This document shows positions 54,518-64,000 of a DNA stretch of 64,000 bases, piece after piece. The translations under genes were made by a program, and so were the position numbers. The notes under the pieces were generated by a model, which did not search any database, was not told where the DNA came from, and was given only the letters and a program-made list of their open reading frames with translations. The DNA lies in contig MARA01000066.1 in the NCBI GenBank assembly GCA_001792895.1, positions 62,001 to 126,000 of the forward strand, in the 5' to 3' direction. The DNA is from Lentinus brumalis. Its lineage: Eukaryota; Basidiomycota; Agaricomycetes; Polyporales; Polyporaceae. The first letter of the stretch is position 1. Each line of letters opens with the position of its first letter.

Positions 54518-54829
54518 TCCATCATGTATCTAGCCATAGCATCCTGCCGTGTACTTGTGAATGCCGATCTCTCGTTTATGTCCATACAGTCGACGCTTGA
54601 GCTTTGCCAGCTTTGTAAGGGCCCAATAAATCGTTATCTTGCTTGCCTACATCTGTATTGAGCGACGCCACCGCACGAGGGCCACCCATAAAAACTGGCC
54701 CTGAGCTCATCGTGCACCTTCAACGCTCAGTGCTCACCCGTTCGGAGTCATGAGGTACATCGACGTTCACAACACTCTCGACCTCAAAAAACACACCGTC
54801 TTGTCTATCCCTGATGACTATCTGGTGCG
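54518..54829. other. Spacer between hAT fragment and gypsy RNase H
   Basis: No coding signal; probably the 3' remnant of the inserted hAT element. I could not locate its terminal repeat. Confidence 0.35.
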
Positions 54830-55015
54830 CTTTGAACTCGGCAAGGACACCCGCACAGGTTACCCAGACCCCTGCTACTGCCTATCTACAACAGATGATC
54901 CGCAAACCGGATCTGCCAAACGCGCCGATGATGCGCTGGGTGTCGAATCTTGGACTCTTTGACTTCACCTTGCGACACATTCCTGCTGAGAAGGGACGCG
55001 CTCAGGATGCCTGAT
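54830..55015 (+). pseudogene. Gypsy RNase H C-terminal remnant
   Basis: One frame reads AYLQQMIRKPDLPNAPMMRW and LGLFDFTLRHIPAEKGRAQD, then a TGA where family members continue with LSRR. This is the end of the Ty3 RNase H domain; everything upstream of it in pol is missing. Confidence 0.75.
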
Positions 55016-55167
55016 CACGCCGCCGTCCGGCTTCAGACGACAGCGATGCATCTGATGGGGAAGCTCATCTGGACGAGTACTTTGGGCGTACGTCTACTTA
55101 TACGACGGCTACGCAGTCCTCCCCGTCTTCAATCGCGCTCCTCTCTCTGGGGGCTCTGCTCGTCGAC

Positions 55168-57210
55168 ATGCTCGCCGCTAAGGGCTCTACCTGGGGTCGT
55201 GATCTCGGTCCCACCCCCTCGCTCCTCGATGCATCAGCGACAATAGTACACGACGGGATCTTTGTCTTTGGAAATGACAAGTACTCCGCGTGGCGGCCTG
55301 CGGCCAGCATGTTGCGTTCCCAGTCGATGGCGTACTTCAACAACAACCGCCGAGTCCGATTCCTGAGTCGGGAAGGCGTACGCGAGTTCCTCATCGGGGA
55401 GGAGCTGGTTTCACTCACGTTCCACGATTATTATGCTGACTGCTTAGACAACTGCAACGAGTACCACCAAGACCCCACGTCGCCTCCAGCGTACCGAGGG
55501 GCTGGCACATCCACTCTACCGGACGTCCCTCGAGTCCCCTCCGTCACACTCGCCGTTCCCGTCCTCGGTCCTCGTGGTGCGGCCATCGCGGCCCTCGCAA
55601 GCATTATGACGGACCCTCCGGCATCTCTCGCCCCTTCAGTCACGACTCATAAGCACTCTGTTCACGCTACCGAGCCGGACTGGCAAGCTCTCGCAGTGTT
55701 CCTGCGATCGGGTATGCTTCCCCTCTCTGTCGGTGCTGATACTGTAGCCATTAGATCCTATCGCACCTTCGCCTCGCTATTCTTCCTCGCAGACGATCGC
55801 TTGTGGCGCGACCGCCGCGATCGCACCCCTCAAGCCGTGGTAGCAGAACTCACGCGTCGGCAGCCACTCATCGTGGAAGTTCACAACCTCACCGGACACC
55901 GAGGCCGCGACACAACTTACACTGCTCTTCGGGATCGGTACTGGTGGCCGAACATGTACCTCGACATTGGGTGGTTTGTGGCATCATGCTCTACTTGCCA
56001 GATGCATACTCGGTATCGTACATGCCCTCCCCTCACTCGCTCATTGTGTCCTTCCATATTGCGCCGCATTCATGTGGACACTATCTTCATGCCTGATGGG
56101 TCTTTCTTGCTGCATGCTTCTTGCACAACCTCGATGTGGCCCGAGGCTCAATGGTCGCGCAAGAATAATGCCAAGTTGTGGGCTCGCTTCCTCTATGAAG
56201 ACGTCATCTGCCGCTTTGGCTGTATACCAATCCTCGTCTGTGACAATGGTTCCGAGTTCAAGGGTGCCGCTCATGAACTCCTCATTCGTCATCATATTGT
56301 GGTCATTATGACCTCGCCTTATAACACTAAAGCGAACGGCATAGCTGAGCGGCATGGACAGACATTGTGTTGCTCCCTCTTGAAGCTCTGCCCGCCTGGC
56401 CGTCCGCATTTATGGCGTAAATTCCTTCATGCAGGATTGTTGGCAGTATGCACCACTGTGTCTCGAGCTACAGGATACACACTGTACTATCTTCTCTACG
56501 GCATGCACTGCCTTTTCCCGTATGATCTCATGGACCGTACATGGTTTACGTTGGACTTCCACACCGTTCGAAGTACCCAGGACCTCCTCGCACTACGCAT
56601 CGCGCAGCTCAGTCGTCGCAAATCAGACGTCACACAGGCTCGCACCAACCTAGATGCTTCTCGTCTGCACGCAGTTGAGGATTTCAATCGGAGGAATGAG
56701 AAGCACATCCGTGCTTCTGAGTTTGAACCTGGTACCTGGGTTCTTTTGCACGAGACTTGGCTTGATGCGCAACAGGGTCACAAGGGCGCACTCCGGTGGT
56801 CTGGACCATATGTCGTAGCCTTGCGGTACCCCAACGGTTCCTATCATTTGCGTGACCTTGACGGCACTCTGATGAAGTCCAGCGCGCCCGGCAGTCGTCT
56901 GCGATTATTCTACTACCGAGCGGACAATCAGACCCCCACATCTGTTGCCGCTGCACGTTTGTCACTGAATGAAAGTTACATTTGGGATGTAGATGAGAAC
57001 GGTCTCTATGAGCGTACCTGCAACCAGGTCACGAACAACGCCGCCTTCGAGTATGGCGGAACCTGCTTCCTCGACACTCTCTCCGACTTCACCTCGGAGC
57101 CCGGCCTCGAGCGACACGTGTTTAGGATCCGCGTGACAGAGCGGTGCGAATCCAACATCAAGGAACCGCGCAAACTGCAATACAATCTCTTCTCCCGCAC
57201 GGTCGGGTAG
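55168..57210 (+). CDS. Gypsy integrase region (C-terminal pol, open frame)
   Basis: A 680-residue frame from the first ATG (55168) to TAG 57208-57210. It has the HHCC zinc-binding region (VHNLTGHRGRDTTYTALRDR ... CSTCQ, about 55880-56002), the integrase core with Asp in HVDTIFMP (56069), Asp in CDNGSEFKGAAHE (56241) and Glu in NGIAERHGQTL (56337), and the GPY/F module RWSGPYVVALRYPNGSYHLR near 56795. All three catalytic residues are present, unlike the rest of this element. It is a fragment of pol that needs an upstream start in the intact element, so it is probably not expressed as such. The hAT transposon begins 145 bp after its stop. Confidence 0.85.
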   Translation: MLAAKGSTWGRDLGPTPSLLDASATIVHDGIFVFGNDKYSAWRPAASMLRSQSMAYFNNNRRVRFLSREGVREFLIGEELVSLTFHDYYADCLDNCNEYHQDPTSPPAYRGAGTSTLPDVPRVPSVTLAVPVLGPRGAAIAALASIMTDPPASLAPSVTTHKHSVHATEPDWQALAVFLRSGMLPLSVGADTVAIRSYRTFASLFFLADDRLWRDRRDRTPQAVVAELTRRQPLIVEVHNLTGHRGRDTTYTALRDRYWWPNMYLDIGWFVASCSTCQMHTRYRTCPPLTRSLCPSILRRIHVDTIFMPDGSFLLHASCTTSMWPEAQWSRKNNAKLWARFLYEDVICRFGCIPILVCDNGSEFKGAAHELLIRHHIVVIMTSPYNTKANGIAERHGQTLCCSLLKLCPPGRPHLWRKFLHAGLLAVCTTVSRATGYTLYYLLYGMHCLFPYDLMDRTWFTLDFHTVRSTQDLLALRIAQLSRRKSDVTQARTNLDASRLHAVEDFNRRNEKHIRASEFEPGTWVLLHETWLDAQQGHKGALRWSGPYVVALRYPNGSYHLRDLDGTLMKSSAPGSRLRLFYYRADNQTPTSVAAARLSLNESYIWDVDENGLYERTCNQVTNNAAFEYGGTCFLDTLSDFTSEPGLERHVFRIRVTERCESNIKEPRKLQYNLFSRTVG

Positions 57211-57590
57211 CCCGTTATGTTCATCATTCCTCCATCTCTCGCGTATTATACACAGTTCCCCTTGTCTCCCTTTCTTCCCATCCTCAGCTTTCTCATCCCC
57301 ATCACCTTTTCCCTCTTAGAGATAGGCGCACGTGACCGCGTGACTGCGTCGTATCTAGTGAACACCACGGGTGGACCCATGGGTGACGGCACCGTGACCC
57401 GCACCCGCACCCGCCATACACCCGCACCCGCAGACATGGGTACGGGTGCGGGTAGGAGGTGTAAGCGCCGGGTGCGACGGGTATGGGTGGGAGCACACAA
57501 CCCGTGGGTCTCGCCGGAAGGGTAGCACGGTTATGGCACATTGGGCTTATTACAAGAACACATTTGACATGAAAGTAGCTAGATATGTAG

Positions 57591-58696
57591 CTACTGGTCG
57601 CTGGCAGCAGAATCGTCGAGATGCAGTCCATCCATCCCGCGTGTGACCCCCTCCGAGTCTGACCACGCCAACTCGGAGCCGCTATCAGTCACCCACTCTT
57701 CCCCTGAGTCCGTGTCACTAGGGTAGTCACCCAGCGGCGGCGGAAACGCGTCCTGAAATGAGCACATAAGAATAGAACAATGAACGCACAAAGATATTTA
57801 CTTACTGGGATGTGCAGTCTCGCCCACAGGATAAGATCTTAAAGCACCTCCTCCCCAGGGGTCGCAAAGGCCGCGCCGGTTTCCGCAGCAAGGTAGAGGC
57901 GATGGACGAAGTTGTCCCACGTAGCGGACACCTCAGGATCCGGAACGCTGTAGTGGTGGAAGATCAAGATGATGTCTTGTACGAGGCCGCGCTGCTGAGC
58001 CGTGAGCAAAGCATCCAGGCCGGAGTTGACTATATCGGCCCAGAATGTCTGCCACACGGCAGCAGGCACAGCGCGCGCGGCGTCAAGGGTAGTGGGAAGA
58101 TGCACCTGCAGCATGTTTGCATGGAGAGCAAAGTGGGTCCTACGGGCAAAGAAACGTACCGAGATAGCCTGCGGCCGCCTGAGCGGCGTGTCCGTCGCGA
58201 TCACCTCCAATGTGATCAAGCAGCGCCCGACGACTTCCGCAAGCAGAGTTGGATAGTGAACAGCGATGTTGATGTACGCCGGACGAGTGCGCAGACGGAA
58301 GCGGTGAGACGGATCGCACCAGGTGTCGATAGGGCGCAGCCTAAGGTAGGCTTGTTTGTCAGACTCGTCTGGCGCAAGGATGGGCGACGAAGCGTGTGGA
58401 GAGAAGTCACTGGGAGACACGCTGACGAGGGATGGTACTGTCCCTGTGCTCGTGGAGTGGCCAGAGTCGATGCTAGCCTGCGAAAGAGCAGAGTTCGGGC
58501 GTGTCGTAGGGTCCCGGGTCGAGGATGCCATGGTTGGGGACAAGCTTGGGCTGTCTGTCGATGCCGGCATATGCAATTTTAGGGCATCCGGGTGAGCTGA
58601 ACGTGAACTTTGACACCCCGCTGTCCTATGCGGGCGTGGATTGGCTGGCTGAGCGAGCCTTTTGGTGGTATGACGAGACGGCGGACGAGACGGCAT
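57591..58696 (-). CDS. Second gene of the hAT transposon, unknown function
   Basis: Frame 58696-57839, 285 residues (starts at 58696; ATGs at about 58570 and 58531 also possible). After a Ser/Pro-rich N terminus comes a well-composed globular part: LRLRPIDTWCDPSHRFRLRT, YPTLLAEVVGRCLITLEVIA, RRPQAISVRFFARRTHFALH, VWQTFWADIVNSGLDALLTA and DIILIFHHYSVPDPEVSATW. Downstream, DAFPPPLGDYPSDTDSGEEW to a stop at 57591 is likely a second exon, joined by an intron ending TTTCAG near 57752; the donor is unclear (GTGCTT just before the TAA). No family recognised. Co-orientation and location between the transposase and the left end make it an element passenger or accessory gene. The opposite strand has a long frame too, with poorer composition. 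Confidence 0.5.
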
Positions 58697-58855
58697 TGGT
58701 CATGTTCAAGCTCAGATCAACTACTAATATCACAGCAAGACAGATGAGGGATTCAATTGGAAGCGTGTGCAAGGTGATGATTGAACTAGCGTGGTAAGGA
58801 TGCGCGTACAAAGGACAGGATGGGGGCTAGACGACATGGAGGGCACAAGTACTAA

Positions 58856-61800
58856 CTACTGCTTCTTCAGGTCAGAGACCTTGATGGCGTCCCAGCCTTC
58901 ATCCATCTCGAAGTCGGAGTCTTGAGAGTCGAGTTCGGCGAGCTGGGCGGCGGTCGCCGCGTCCTCGGCCTTGATCAAGCCGAGCTCGCTCCATGCGCTC
59001 AGGCAGAGGAGGGCACGAGTGGACTGCGCACTGAGCCGGTTGCGGACGTGGTTGAGGAGAAGACGGCCGCGGCTGAAGACGCGCTCAACGTCTACGGAGG
59101 TGGCTGAAACACGGGACAACGTCAGCATGAGGACAAGCCAAACGTACAAGACTTGGGCTTACCGGGGATTGAGAGATAGTCGAGGGCCATGCGAGAGAGG
59201 TTGGGGTAGATAGCGACACGGTCCAACCACCACTGGATGGGGTCCGGCACGTGCTCGGGGTCAGCGGAGAGGTACCGCTCAAGCTCGTCGCGGAGCTCAG
59301 AGGCTTGAGGAGCGGACAGGGATGCAAGCTTGTCGAATATGTTGACGTCACCCTGGCAGGGGACGTCAACGAGGAATTGAAAGAGACGTTGTGGATGTGC
59401 GTACCTGGTCGAGGACCTCGACGTCCGAGTTGCCCGACACCTCGTCTCCATCCTGCACGACCCCATCGCCTGGAACCCGGCCTGCGTAGTGCGTCTTGTA
59501 CTCGTCGACGATTAGCTCGTGCGCCGTGCGCTGCCAAGCCTCCGTCCAGCGGAGCTTCTTGAAATATGTGAGCTTGTGGCGGGGATGGAGGACTGTAGTG
59601 GTAAACGTATAGTTAGTACAGAACACTGTCAGGATGATCGGATACGCACTTATGGTGATGCGGTATGTGTTGGAGGAGTCTGTCAGCGAGTAGTACTTGT
59701 CGAGTAGCTTCTTGGCAAGCTTGCAAGCGATGCGGACGGCGTCGTCGTACTGGTGATGGGAGAGGGCGGCAGTGGTGAGGACTTGATCGATGTGGTCCAT
59801 GGCTGGGATCACAGTCACAAGATTTGGCATGCCAGAGCGCGAGAAGAAAAGGGTGGCGTCTTTAAAGACCTGTGTGGCGACGAGAGGACATGGTAGCGAT
59901 AGCGTTAGCAATGTGTGACGTGGCAGGAGACAAGGGTGGCAGAGACGTCGCGGGGGTGAATACACAGCAACCCAAAATGGGTTTGTGGGTGCAACTTTGG
60001 TTAGTGTTTGTACAGACGCACGAGCACGGACCACGTACCTTCAACACCTCCTGCAGCTGTTGTACGATCTCCCATTCTCTCACCGACAACTCGTACTGCC
60101 TCAAGCCATTCGCCTGGTCTGCGCACAACCGATCGACAGCCTCGCGGTACTTCAAGCACTCGCTGGCCATATCGTAAGTGGAGTTCCACCGCGTCTTGAC
60201 GTCCCGCGGTAACATCTTCTCGGGCAACTTCAGGTCCTTCAAGATCTTCTTCCACGCCGGGAGCAGCAGTGTCGACGAGTTTATGATCTTGAATGTGAGC
60301 TTGCGTAGCTGGTAACAGGACGGTAAGTGGGCCGTATGTTCACAGCAGGATCCCCCAATCGAACGAACCTTTGCCAGCACGAGCTTCACAGGACGAACGT
60401 CCTCGAGGAACTGCGTGCGCTCCTCATCTGTCAAATCCTCCATCGCATCGACTTCATCGTCGGGGTCGTCCTCAAGATCGTCGTCGCCCCTGCCTTCCTC
60501 GACAGTCCGCTCTTGCATGGCAACTTCGTCGGCATCAAGCCCCGCGGCCAGCTCGGCCAACTCACGAGCATCAGCGTCGACATCGGTGTCGTCCTTGTCG
60601 GCCTCCGCTTCGAATTGACGGATCAGGCTCTTTGCAACGAGGTTGGGGATGTGCATGAAGCACCGCACCCGGTTGACGTCGCCTGGGAAACCTGGGAGAA
60701 GCTTCATCAACGCCTCCACCATGGAGTCGTTGTTTGTTGCATTGTCGCAGGTGACAGCGAGGACCTGCCACATCAAGAATGGTCAGTACAGTTATTTCAA
60801 TGCCCCGATGACATGCTGACGTACTTTGTCCGAAATATCGTACTCCTTCAAGACATCGGCGAACGCCTGCGCGAGGTTGACACCACTGTGGGATCGAGCG
60901 ACCTCGACAAGGTCGAGCAGGACTGAGATGGGTGCGCCCTCATGGATGAAGTGGGCGGTGATCGCTACGAACGCGCGGTAGTTGGGGGAGGTCCAAGCGT
61001 TGGTGGCGAAGTTGATGTCGCCATCATAGTCCTGTATATAGAACATGTCCATGAGTAACAGCGAGCACACAGGTGTACTGACTTTCTTACCTGCAGCAGC
61101 TTGGCAATGCGCGTCCGCGTTCGCGCGAAGACGACCTTCACGTCCCGGGCGACTGTTGAGGGCGAAGGGATGTAGTAGCCTGGCCGTCCGGTCTTCATCA
61201 ATGACAAGAAGGCCCGATCACGAACAATCTTGAAAGGGCGCATGCTCTCGGCGACCCAACGTACGATCTCCGTGCGTGTCTCGGCCTTCGTATGCTGACG
61301 ATGGCTGTAGGTAACTGTGCCTTTCTTCCGGGCGAACGACGCGGTGATGTTGCCATTCCGCAAGATCGAGCCGACAATATTCTCGCGCGCCTCAGCAAGA
61401 TGGACGGCCTCGCATGCGGCATCGACTGCCTCCTCACCCCAGCACGACTTCGCATGGTGGCGAAGGTTCCCAGTAGACGAGCGATCCTTGCTGTTGAGGT
61501 AACGACGCACTCGTACCTTGCAACCTTTGGCCAGGCACTTGAAGGCGTGAGTACGACACCCATCGATGTACTCGATGTCCGGACGAGGTTCGAAAAACGC
61601 ATAGATAGGCGAGTTCCAATCCTCCATCATGTTGTCTGTGTACTAATATTAGCCACTTCGTAGCATCTGAACAACTTGCAAACTCACCGAGCTCATCTTC
61701 AGAGTCCACGGGCTCCTCGCCAGCATCGTCCTCGGACTCGGAGCTGTCGCTGTCTGACCCTGAGCCTTGCTCATCGCGGTCCTTGCCCTTGTCGCCGTGG

Positions 61801-62180
61801 CCGCTGGGCTCGTCGCCGTCGAGCATGGTGAAGCCCTGAGACTGGAGCTCCGCCTCCTCCTCCTCTTCCGTCCGCACGGATGTCTGATGCCTCGCGCGTT
61901 CCGTGGAGGGCCCGGCAGTCGCGCCTGTCTTGCTCTGGGCTGCGGAGGGCTGGCTCGGACCGGGCTGAGTGGTGTCCCCGGCCTTGCGGCTGGTGGCGCC
62001 CTTCGGAGCGGGCTTAGCACGAAGCTTCGCTGGTGCGAGCTTCGGAGCCTTCGCGCTCGACTTGGAGGCCGTCGTGCGCGAACGCTTCTGCTTTTTGTTG
62101 TTGGGGGGAGGAGGGGAGGGGCTTTGGGGGCGTTTACCACGAGCCCGAGAAGACGAAGTAGCGCTGCAAGCAGGCATCAC
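58856..62180 (-). CDS. hAT-family transposase, 918 residues, nine exons
   Basis: Exons 62180-61688, 61635-61091, 61031-60825, 60764-60369, 60308-60039, 59869-59650, 59592-59405, 59352-59163 and 59103-58856 splice with GT..AG ends and every phase closes, giving 918 codons and TAG. Domains: disordered basic/acidic N terminus (1-165); BED-type zinc finger (CLAKGCKVRVRRYLNSKD..NLRHHAKSC, about 195-235); RNase H-like core with Asp in VTCDNATNNDSMV; an acidic insertion; TRWNSTYDMASECLKYREAV; LHPRHKLTYFKKLRW; and the hAT C-terminal dimerisation block SVDVERVFSRGRLLLNHVRN with the catalytic Glu. The first catalytic Asp of hAT enzymes lies in a D-x-W-T motif; here the site reads TNAWTSPN (codon 60999-61001, AAC), so Asp appears replaced by Asn. 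Otherwise intact. Confidence 0.92.
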
Positions 62181-62783
62181 GGGTGCGAGGTGGGAGCTGA
62201 GGTGGGAGCTGAGGGGAAGACGGGTTCAGGTGTCGTGGGTGGGTGATTTTTCGGACGACTCATGCGGGTGCGCAATACTTGAAGGACAGGGGCAGACTCA
62301 GGCTTGCAGCCATTCTGAGGCAGATCTGGTGCGGCAAGCCCATCAGCAGGGCGGGTTGAGTTGGAAATGAGCATAGAACTATATAGTTTATACCTTTTTT
62401 GGGAATGCGACGGACTAGACTTACCGTAGACACTGGCCATCTGGCGCGCGGTGGTTGAGATTCGAAGCACGGGTGGCTGTACCGGCGTCACGGGTGTCGT
62501 TTGTGCACGGGTATGGCAGGTCGTGACCCGCACCCGCACCCGCGTGCAAAACCCGTGCACACCCGCGCGGGTTTCTGCCACCCATGACTTTCACTAGTCG
62601 TATCGGTGACGTGTTTGCCATGCTTCTCATCAAGACGACAAGACAACGACAACGACAACGACAACTGGCCCCAAGACGGTCGATACAAGTCCTACAAGTT
62701 GCGAGGACGATACGAGGTTGGACGGTCGGGCCAGGCAGATGTTCCAACATGGTTCTTGCAGATCGTTATGTATGTTTTGCGGT

Positions 62784-63399
62784 TGACAGCTTTCTTCCAT
62801 TGTTTGCTTCCTTCTACAGGCTCCAGAACGATACAGGTCTCATTCCCCATCCCCGTCTCTCTCTCTCTCTCTCACCACTTCGCCTCTACCCCAAACGACG
62901 ATGATGTGTTGCTTGCCATGTGTCGAGTCGGAGACCGTAGGCCGCAGACGACGAGTAGACGTTCATCAGCGACTGAGGGGGACAGTCTGCGCATCTCGAT
63001 GATGTCTGCTACGTGTCTCGGGCCGAGTCATTCCTTCGATATCACCCTGGTCGGCGCGCGGCGTTGGAGCTCGGGTCTTCCCATCGGACGGTCACTCTCT
63101 CATGTTATGTTCCAGAAGTACTTGTTTTCGATTGTCACGCAGTGAGATGGTAGGACCCTGGCTGTGAGCACGGTCGGCGGGGTCCTCGGCTCTGTATATA
63201 AACGAGGTGCGAGACATTCTCCAATGCATCTTCCCCTTTCACGCTTTTCTCCCTGCTCGTCCGCCGTTCGCCCGCTCGCCGTAACCCGTCGTCGTCCCTC
63301 GTCCCTCTTCGTCTAATTCTCCCTTCGCCTCCCGTCTATGCTCGAAGTTGAAGACGCTACCGCTGACCTGTTGCTCACCCAGGAACCATTACTTCCACA
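62784..63399 (+). repeat. Right LTR of the gypsy element
   Basis: Starts TGACAGCTTTCTTCC, ends CCATTACTTCCACA, TATA box at 63195-63202. The bases before it (TATGTTTTGCGG) do not form a polypurine tract. Confidence 0.85.
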
Positions 63400-63647
63400 T
63401 CGCCACAAGGCACCTATATTGCCCATAGCCGAGACCTTGGTGTGTATCATCTCGGGTCGTTCATGCTCAGCAGTGCCAGAGAGGGTGGTACCAACTCTAC
63501 CGAGGGTGATTCTGATTCCGATATCCCCGAGCTCGTTGAGCTCGACTAGTTATCCTGTTGTCTGTTGTATGCCGCTGTATATTGCCCTGTGAATGGCCCA
63601 AGTTGCTTAGTATGTCCTGTCTTGGTGTGCATGGTTGTGACATACTA
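63400..63647. other. Flank of gypsy element; short acidic coding-like tail
   Basis: One frame ends with EGDSDSDIPELVELD and TAG at 63548-63550, which resembles the acidic end of a protein but cannot be assigned. Nothing else seen. Confidence 0.25.
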
Positions 63648-64000
63648 GTATGAGTACTCACAGGTAACTTCTGAGTACTTGTGAGTTTGAAGACTTGTAA
63701 GTATACTCGTCACTCGTAAGTAATATATGCCACTCATGAGTGCAGGTATACCCGTGGGAAGTACTTGTGCGAGTACGAGTCCGAGTGGTGATCCTTCATC
63801 ACTCATGAGTGACGAGTACGAGTCACTCACGAGTGGACTTGTGAGGATGCCTACTCACCCAGCTACTACGGTGGAGACGGCAGAGGCTGCGGCGAGTCGG
63901 CGAGCAACACTGTCTCTGCCACCCGAGTGTCATCGACAACTCGGTCGATGAGCCGTCCCCGCCACCTTCCCCGGCTCCGATGTGCGAGCCTCCCCTCACG
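63648..64000 (+). mobile_element. Possible left end of another hAT-like element
   Basis: From TAGTATGAGTACTCAC (63648) onward, GAGTACTTGTGAG-like and ACTCATGAGTG palindromic words recur on both strands for about 200 bp, a pattern like subterminal repeats, and the first bases TAGTA resemble an hAT end. A Ser/Pro-rich frame follows to the edge. The other end, and so any target duplication, lies outside the window. Confidence 0.3.

Larger units (their letters stand above)
57356..62596 (-). mobile_element. Complete hAT transposon, 5241 bp, with 8-bp target duplication
   Basis: Left end TAGTGAACACCACGGGTGG; right end, read inward, TAGTGAAAGTCATGGGTGG: imperfect 19-bp terminal inverted repeats with the hAT TAGTG start. 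Both sides are flanked by the identical octamer GTCGTATC (57348-57355 and 62597-62604). Within about 160 bp of each end the subterminal motif CCCGCACCCGC and its complement repeat many times. It carries two genes in the same direction: transposase (58856-62180) and a second frame (57591-58696). It sits in the 3' part of the gypsy element and is therefore younger than it. Confidence 0.95.
49673..63399 (+). mobile_element. Ty3/gypsy retrotransposon enlarged by nested insertions
   Basis: Two LTRs of about 615 bp (49673-50286 and 62784-63399) in direct orientation bracket gag, a DUF4100-like region, an RNase H remnant and an integrase, in gypsy order. Between gag and RNase H a repeat plus an hAT fragment (52615-54517 or a little beyond) replaces protease and RT. 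A complete hAT transposon (57356-62596) lies between integrase and the right LTR. A match to the Ty3 class rests on the RT/RNase H-before-integrase order and the GPY/F module. I see no matching target duplication outside the LTRs (GGGGT on the left, TCGCC on the right). Confidence 0.85.

Noticed and set aside
57812..58582. 256-codon plus-strand frame in the hAT transposon
   Set aside because: Overlaps the minus-strand second gene, has poorer amino-acid composition and no splice continuation; kept only as a caution on that gene.
57356..62596. Relationship of the 557-bp miniature hAT to this hAT as its autonomous source
   Set aside because: Both start TAGTGA, but the remaining TIR and subterminal motifs differ, so they belong to different families.
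1..64000. tRNA or rRNA genes
   Set aside because: No cloverleaf-like or rRNA-like stretch noticed; the only tRNA-related match is the retroelement primer site at 15081.

Overview
The window looks like a repeat-rich accessory region of a basidiomycete (Agaricomycete-type) fungal genome. The evidence is host genes cut by short introns of about 50-60 bp with GT..AG ends, a typical basidiomycete F-box protein, a RING protein and a long ARM/TPR-like protein ending in a MYND zinc finger, and Ty1/copia, Ty3/gypsy and hAT elements of the kinds common in Agaricomycetes. All calls come from reading the sequence; no database was searched.

Layout. 1-10.4 kb: degraded pieces of primary-metabolism genes (a GH38 alpha-mannosidase tail, a large fatty-acid-synthase beta fragment, an unidentified gene with two stops) around two plausible live genes (RING protein, F-box protein). 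10.6-26.8 kb: stacked transposons. A minus-strand gag pseudogene carries a 557-bp hAT-type miniature element with a perfect 8-bp target duplication. It abuts a 5'-truncated copia element whose polymerase gene is split by a small gag-only LTR element with identical 201-bp LTRs, a 5-bp target duplication and a half-tRNA primer site. A repeat family, a nonsense-mutated W-rich/acidic gene, a second broken copia element and a gypsy-type LTR follow. 27-42.3 kb: mostly small spliced host-type genes of unknown function plus the MYND gene. 42.8-49.1 kb: a proline/serine-rich minus-strand coding region with in-frame tandem repeats, a MetE/UROD-like pseudogene, an unidentified gene fragment, and the inverted partner of a 540-bp repeat first seen at 3.8 kb.

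49.7-63.4 kb is one Ty3/gypsy element enlarged by nested insertions. It has a left LTR, broken gag with a DUF4100-like region, an inserted repeat plus an hAT transposase fragment in place of protease/RT, an RNase H remnant, an intact-frame integrase, a complete 5241-bp hAT transposon with 8-bp target duplications, and the right LTR. The hAT transposon encodes a 918-residue transposase in nine exons that I could splice with all phases closing. It also carries a second open reading frame of unknown function, and the first catalytic Asp position of the transposase appears to be Asn. The last 350 bp may begin another hAT-like terminus.

The most interesting items are the gag-only LTR element, the two-gene hAT transposon, the miniature hAT that supplies a stop codon to the exon it hit, and the recurrent association of truncated host-gene fragments with a dispersed inverted repeat.
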